Assembly: GCF_028009165.1 (NCBI RefSeq)
Contig: NC_079244.1
Location: 2,542,001-2,606,000, forward strand
Length of the DNA stretch: 64,000 bases
Source of the DNA: Akanthomyces muscarius
Taxonomy: Eukaryota; Ascomycota; Sordariomycetes; Hypocreales; Cordycipitaceae
Direction of reading: 5' to 3'
Shown: positions 58,448 through 64,000 of the stretch, piece after piece
Layout: the number at the start of each line of letters is the position of its first letter
Position numbering within the stretch: position 1 is the first letter of the stretch
Notes under the pieces: model-generated
What the model was told of the DNA's origin: nothing
Seen by the model: only the letters and a program-made list of their open reading frames with translations
Database searches by the model: none
Position numbers and translations under genes: made by a program

Positions 58448-61306
58448 CAGTCAGCGGCCAGTATGCTATTCCTGGGTTGACAAAGACCCTCGAGGGCATT
58501 CGTTCTATGGGCTGGGACGAGTCGGTTCATCATAATCGCTCCCCCAAAATTCTGGACACAGACTGATTACCTAGGAGCGCCGAAGACGCGTTTTTTTGTC
58601 AACCCAAAATTGCTTACAGAGTCGACCTTTGACGCAACCGGGCTGCATTGCCAAGACGGCTTCATTGACCTTTTCGGCTTTGTGCTGAATATTCGGGCAT
58701 ATCTGCTCAGCCTTCTTTGACTTCGTCCCCTGATTTTTGGAGTGTATTGAGGCAAAACCGTTTTCATTGCTCAGCTGCTCTCGGTTTCGTGAGCATCTGC
58801 CGTTTGAAGTGGGAGAAATCAGGTAGTCGCTGTCTGTTGTTTCATGGTTAGCTGGCACCGCTAGCCAGTATACATCGCTGGCAAAACAACATGCACTCAT
58901 GAAATCGGGCTGTCAGTCATCCTCTGCGTCGGTAGAGTCAAGCGGTTCGTGTGCTCAAAGGACCATCAAGTTGCTACTGCTGGAGCGTACCGCATCGAGG
59001 TACCCCACCGTACGTCTGTTGTAAATGCTTCAATTAGAGATGAGCTTCTGCCACTTCTCATGGTAGCTTTTTCTCTTTCATGTAACCAGTCATGAAAGTG
59101 GTGTTTTGCCTGACGAACAGCAGCTAAGCCTTAAAACATATGCTTGGTTTGGATGATGCTATGGTTGAACTCACGGCACTATACCGCAGCTCGCCATCTT
59201 GGCCAACAGCCATGGATCGAAGTATGATAGCTTGTAATGATGGGCCTCATCGTTTCGAAATATTCGATTGCCGCTCGTCAAGCTTTTATAGTGTTTGCTT
59301 CTACTGGCCATCATGCCATGTTTGCTGGCTTGAAAGTTGACATTAACAATGGTCTCTCGGGTAGGTGATGCAAGTCAGTGCTAGCGCAATCCCTTCTGTT
59401 GGAAATGCAACTGGAACATGCACCCACACATATCCGACACAAAATCCAGCCAAGGCGACAAGGGAAAACTACAGTACTAGTAAATGGACTCGCGCATTAT
59501 TTCCGCCCATGACAAATACTGGATAACATGGATCTCAGTGTCTTGGCCAGGGTCAATCTTGCTCAAGCGGGCGTGTCATTGGTCGTGTGGGGTCGACTCA
59601 ACAACGCACGATGACGGGACATCGAATGAGACACGATTCCGCCAGGCTGGTGAGAGTTGGATGAGACCCTGCCGCGGGCGCGCGGGAAGCAAGGTTCATC
59701 GGAACAATGCAGGTGTTTGGTAACCCATGCCTTGTTTGGTTGGAAACGTAGGCAAGCTCTGTACAAAGAACTGCAGCGTGGACGTTTCCCACGCTATTGG
59801 TCGTCTCGCGGCCGACGACCGTTGCAAGCGTCTTCGAAGCGACTAGCCATCGGATCCTCCTTTTCGCCACTGGTCGCGACGAAGCGGTATATGAGTCGTC
59901 ATTTTATCAGCCGCTACTTTTATGACCATTGCGCAGCAGACACAAGGGCGAGAACGTTGAACTGGAATGTAATGTGACATCCTTCGTACATGTGGACGGA
60001 AGTTGTTCCGCGTGCCCGCGCCGGGGGTAGACAGAACAAGCTGCTGCGTGTTTCACTGAAACTTTGGCCTCAAACCCAGCAAGTACTTCCTACCAGCTGT
60101 GGCCGACGAACGACGTGACGAGCCCGGCTGCATCGGGTTGCTACCGCATCCTCGTTTTACCGGACGGCATGTTGCACCACAAGCCAACATTATGGCCTTT
60201 GCCTGTTGCTTGCGCCGCAGCCAGGCGGCTCGCAGTAGTCGCACAGTCCGGTGCTTCAGCAGCGGCCTAGCGTTTGACAAGGGCCCGATGCAATTCGGCG
60301 TACCAGTAGTCCGGGTTAGGGGGGCCTCTGGGACCACCCGCTCAAAGACAAGAACTGCAGCGTGCCGTGCAGTGCTCCCGGGCGGTTTACTCAAAGAGGT
60401 GAATCATGGCCGGCGTTGAACAGGCGTAGAGACAAAATGCAGCGCTGTGCCGTGCTTGCGTGCATATGGAACCCTGCTAGCCGAACAGGACGGACGCCTC
60501 TTCCTAGGGTGTGCTGCTAGATCAATAGAGCCAATGAATGCATTGGCGACTGACTGGAAGCAAAGCTCCTATGACTAGCAAGTTAGTATACAGCTCCGGG
60601 TAGCGGTCGATTTCCGAGGTGGCAAGCAGCGGCGGGCAAATGGCAAGCATGTTTGGAGGGATCTCCAGGCTGTGGCTCTTCGCAGCTGTGCCGCTGCAGG
60701 TGGATGGGTCTGGATCGTCATGCTATGAATTTCTTATTAAAACAAGAACGAATGGATTAATAGACTCGGAGCATCCAGCATCCGCACTGGGCTTGTGATG
60801 GCGCCATGCACGACAGATGCACCTGGAACGACGAGAGTGGGAGCCGGCAGAAATAGTGACGAGTAAGGTAGAGCCAGACATCCAGGCTAGACATGCAGGT
60901 CAAAAGGAAAGCGCAGCAAGGCTGGCGGCGACAGGGCACGTACCAGTAGTTACGGATACAGGACAAGCGGCTTGCAGCGAGGGTGGAGGGGGGCCGCCAA
61001 CTTGACCGATTCAACCTGCTACCTGCCCAGCGACAAACAAACAAGCTGGCTAACAATCTGTCCAGACCAATCGTCCTGCCGTCAACTCCTCAGCTGCTAA
61101 TTTCCATCGCCTTCCTAACCGCTCGATCCTCAGCTTCATTCTTCAATATTGCCGCCTTTGGAAAAGCAAGATCCCGACCTGCACAAACTACCTAGGCGGC
61201 CTGGTGCTTGGGCGAGCGCAGAACGTACCAGTAACTTTTCGCACGTGAGCCTGTGCCATCATCTCCGGGCCACGTTTGTGCCAGGGTAAATACAGGCAAT
61301 AATATT

Positions 61307-61330
61307 GGTGGTGGCGGCGGCGGCGGCGGA
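61307..61330 (+). repeat. GGN trinucleotide microsatellite
   Basis: Two GGT units, five GGC units and one GGA unit run in series in non-coding sequence. Confidence 0.85.
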
Positions 61331-63420
61331 ACATGGACCGCTCCAGCTAACAACTTGTCATTATTATTAGTTTGCATGCGCCCCCCGGTCGTCGCTGAGA
61401 GTCGCAAAACTACACGTGTCTCGTACCGGGCGCTGGATCTGCCATTATCAGCAGCCATGGCCTGGTGCATCAATGCCAAAGAGACTGCGAGGAATGGGCC
61501 ATCTGGCTGGTCGCCACGCCGAGCAGAGCTCCCTTGGCTACACCGCTCGATCAGACGAGATTACGTTAATCGACTACTGGTATTGCCATCGACAAGCGGC
61601 CTGCGGCAGCCAGGTCACCCCTAGTAAAGCCACGGCGCGCCCTCGCTACACGCAGCGACACACCATTGCATGCAGCACGTCAAAGCCTTCGCCATGTGGA
61701 CTGTGGACCTCTGTTTCCCAGCTGGCTTGCCCAGTGTGCCAGTTCATTTGGCACACACGTACCAGCTCTTGCAGCTGCGATGGAGCGATGTCGCCGGGGA
61801 AGCAACTTGCAGCAATTAGCCCCAGAGAGTGGCCGGGGCAGCTGGCTACAGCTGCTGACTGTACCGTGGCGAGTGCCTCCTTTACCTCCCTGTGGTAAGT
61901 ATTACTTACATCCTAAGATTGCCTGCAGAGATTTGCAAAGCTTGCCATGTGTTTGTGGATCTCACCGACATGGTTGCCAGCAGCCCTTGCAAAGCTGCCG
62001 CTGAAATACTCCGTAAACTTTACAGGCACCGACTGCAAATGCGATACAAAAAGTGCGGATGGTCGCCTGTACAGGTTCCCACCACCAGCTTTAATAGAGT
62101 TTGGACCCGTCTACTGACAGGAACGCGGCTGGTATCTGCCTCGTTGCCGGCTGTGGAGTGCACTGCGGCAGGCGTGCCTCTAGTGCCGTCTCACTTCGAA
62201 GTGACACTTGCGTGAGCGCCAGGTGAGTTCGTTGCTGTGAACAGGATAAGCTTCAATAATGCGAGGCCAGTATTATGATATCGTCATTGTCCTTACGTGG
62301 GCTCGAGAAATCCATCCAGGAAAGTTGATTGACAAGCAAGATCTAAGCATCAGCCATTGCAAAGGCAATCGCGATTCTCAGAATGGAATGGTTGGTGCAA
62401 TGGGGAGACCAAGACACTCAAGAGTCCCATTGGAGCTCGCTTTTGATCTGGAACTTTGTACAATGATTAACTCGTATTACCATCAACTATTCTCAACGAC
62501 GATTTCAGCTTTTTAGCGAATTAGGCCATAATATGGTGGCGGTTGAGGTGAGGGGCGCATTGACAGAGATCTTCCAAATCCCCGCCCACCGTGCTCGGAC
62601 GATCAGGCCATTGTGCCTAGCTTAGCGGGAACCCAGGACGAGCACGACATTCGAAATTTTATGCCTAAATATTGGTCAATTGTCATGGGCATTTAGGAGC
62701 GGAAGCATGTTGAGAGAACAGACGCTCTTATATGCCCGTGTGTTGCCGGATCACTTCAAGCCGACCACTGCAGCCGGGTCCAGGAGACGCACGGTCATTG
62801 CTACTACTCCACGAAAGATTTAGGAGACGGAAATCCTCAGTGGGCCGGTTATTGTCGCCCGGGAGCTTCAACAGTATGATAAGCCTTTTTCGAAATGGAT
62901 GATGATCATGCCTTTGAAATTCTGGCTAGCCAATCGTCGAGGGCATTACTACAACGAGCATGATGTCCAGGCACAACACGCAGCACACCAGACTTGTGTG
63001 ACAGTCTGTGCTGCAGCCTTAGGACTGCATCTTCGGCAATAAAGTTTCAAGGACGACTAAATCAACCGTTGAGAAGGAAATAGTTCAAGCTACCCCGCCA
63101 GATAACACTGCGGAAAGATCATTTGATGTCCGTGAGCACTGCAGCTCCGGTATGTGGAGGATGCATCTGGCTCTTTGTCAACTGTCACAGCGCTGAACCG
63201 CTTAGCGCCGCCAGCAACTTGGTTCCCATTGGGTGAGAGCGTTTAGGTCTGTGGCGCTACCGTGCACCAGGCGAAGAGCAATATTTCTTTGAGAAGAAGC
63301 AAGTTCAACAGCAGCTACGCTTTTACGGATATTGTGGCTGCATTTACTGGGGCTGCACATGGCGAACCATGTGTCGAGCATAATGAAAGTGGCGTGGCTG
63401 AACGCGGCGAGGATCCCACC

Positions 63421-63437
63421 GGAAAGAGGAACCAAAA

Positions 63438-63472
<35 letters not shown>

Positions 63473-63477
63473 AAAGA
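63421..63477 (+). mobile_element. Possible 5'-truncated retroposed insertion ending in poly(A)
   Basis: A perfect run of 30 A lies at 63441-63470. GGAAAGA occurs immediately after it (63471-63477) and again at 63421-63427, so the 43 bases between the two copies (13 bases plus the A-run) could be a short retroposed insert with a 7-bp target duplication. Simple slippage of an A-run in purine-rich sequence is the main alternative. Confidence 0.3.
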
Positions 63478-64000
63478 CAAAGGCAGCTGGAAAGACAATC
63501 GAGGACGCAAGCTTGTGTGCGGATAAAGCTACTCTGGCAATCTGGCAACACACTATCCAGTAGTTACGGAGTACAAGCAGGCTTGGTGAGCTTGGACATT
63601 ACTGTGCTACAGCGTGCTGGCTTGTTGCCGCTTTCTGCTCTCGGTGTAGGAGAGGAGAAAACTAAATACCCCGCTGATTGCGCGCACAGTCGTTGAGGCT
63701 TTGTGTCGGCATCAGTCGGTGCGACTCTAACAAAGCAGCACTGCACCACTGGTGGATATTGTCGCGGCAACGATTGGTGCCAATGCGATTTGGGGACGGG
63801 CGACGGAGACTATGCTGTGGAAAAAGACGGGCAAGTGGTCGGCGCGACACGATCCCACAGCGCAGCAAATAACTACCCTACCAACCTACCCGGAAACAGA
63901 CAGGTTCAGCATTGTCTCGGGAGTATTACGGGCATCAGCAACGAGTCCAGCAGGGCAAGAGCAGCGGGGAAGTGACAGACGGCACTCCTGGCGGTCCTAG

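Larger units (their letters stand above)
57951..64000. other. Gene-poor right end, about 6 kb, no supported gene
   Basis: After the PEX5 3' region there is no frame with recognisable protein motifs on either strand and no tRNA-like structure. The block holds a G-run at 58426-58447, a GGC microsatellite at 61307-61330, TACTCCGTA-type motifs at 62007 and 63565, a second ATGGCGCCAT at 60798 and a 30-nt poly(A) tract at 63441-63470. A gene that starts in the last hundreds of bases and continues beyond the edge cannot be excluded. Confidence 0.5.

Overview
The window reads as nuclear DNA of a filamentous ascomycete (Pezizomycotina, probably Sordariomycetes and perhaps Hypocreales; the order is inference). 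Gene starts lie in ATG contexts without bacterial ribosome sites. Coding regions are broken by short GT-AG introns, mostly 50 to 80 nt, with CTAAC/TGAC-type branch motifs. Several families are typical of filamentous fungi: a Zn2Cys6 regulator, a HET-like protein, a DUF7707-type GPI protein and an F-box protein. Splice sites were chosen by hand so that frames stay open and family motifs are restored; they are models, not measurements.

Layout, left to right. (1) 1-8389: start of a probable TPR-SET protein running off the left edge (-), a class III aminotransferase (-), a Nug1/Grn1-type nucleolar GTPase (+) and, convergent with it, the exosome nuclease Dis3/Rrp44 (-). (2) 8390-20720: about 12.3 kb with no gene I can support, ending in a pyrimidine-rich leader. 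(3) 20721-23189: an Rsc7/Swp82-family chromatin-remodelling subunit with an unusually long 631-nt first intron. (4) 23190-31981: another gene-free stretch, T-rich just after the Rsc7 gene. (5) 31982-37285: a small single-pass membrane protein (+), the DNA polymerase epsilon histone-fold subunit Dpb4 (+) and a secreted GPI-anchored Cys-rich protein (-). (6) 40052-47822: an F-box protein (+), a six-exon HET-like polytopic membrane protein of 1215 aa (+) and cystathionine gamma-lyase (-). (7) 52010-57950: a Zn2Cys6 regulator (+), the ribosome assembly factor Rpf2 (-) and the peroxisomal import receptor Pex5 (+). (8) 57951-64000: no supported gene; it holds a G-run block and a 30-nt poly(A) tract.

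Most recognised genes are housekeeping functions: 60S ribosome assembly (Nug1, Rpf2), RNA decay and processing (Dis3), chromatin and replication (Rsc7, Dpb4), sulfur amino acid metabolism and peroxisome import. There is no sign of a biosynthetic cluster, CRISPR array, intact transposon or tRNA gene. The most unusual coding object is the HET-like/multi-membrane-span protein at 42327-46342, next to an F-box gene on the same strand. About 60 percent of the window lies outside recognised coding spans. In those blocks I report two short related motifs, two long unexplained ORFs on one strand and a possible truncated retroposed insertion.
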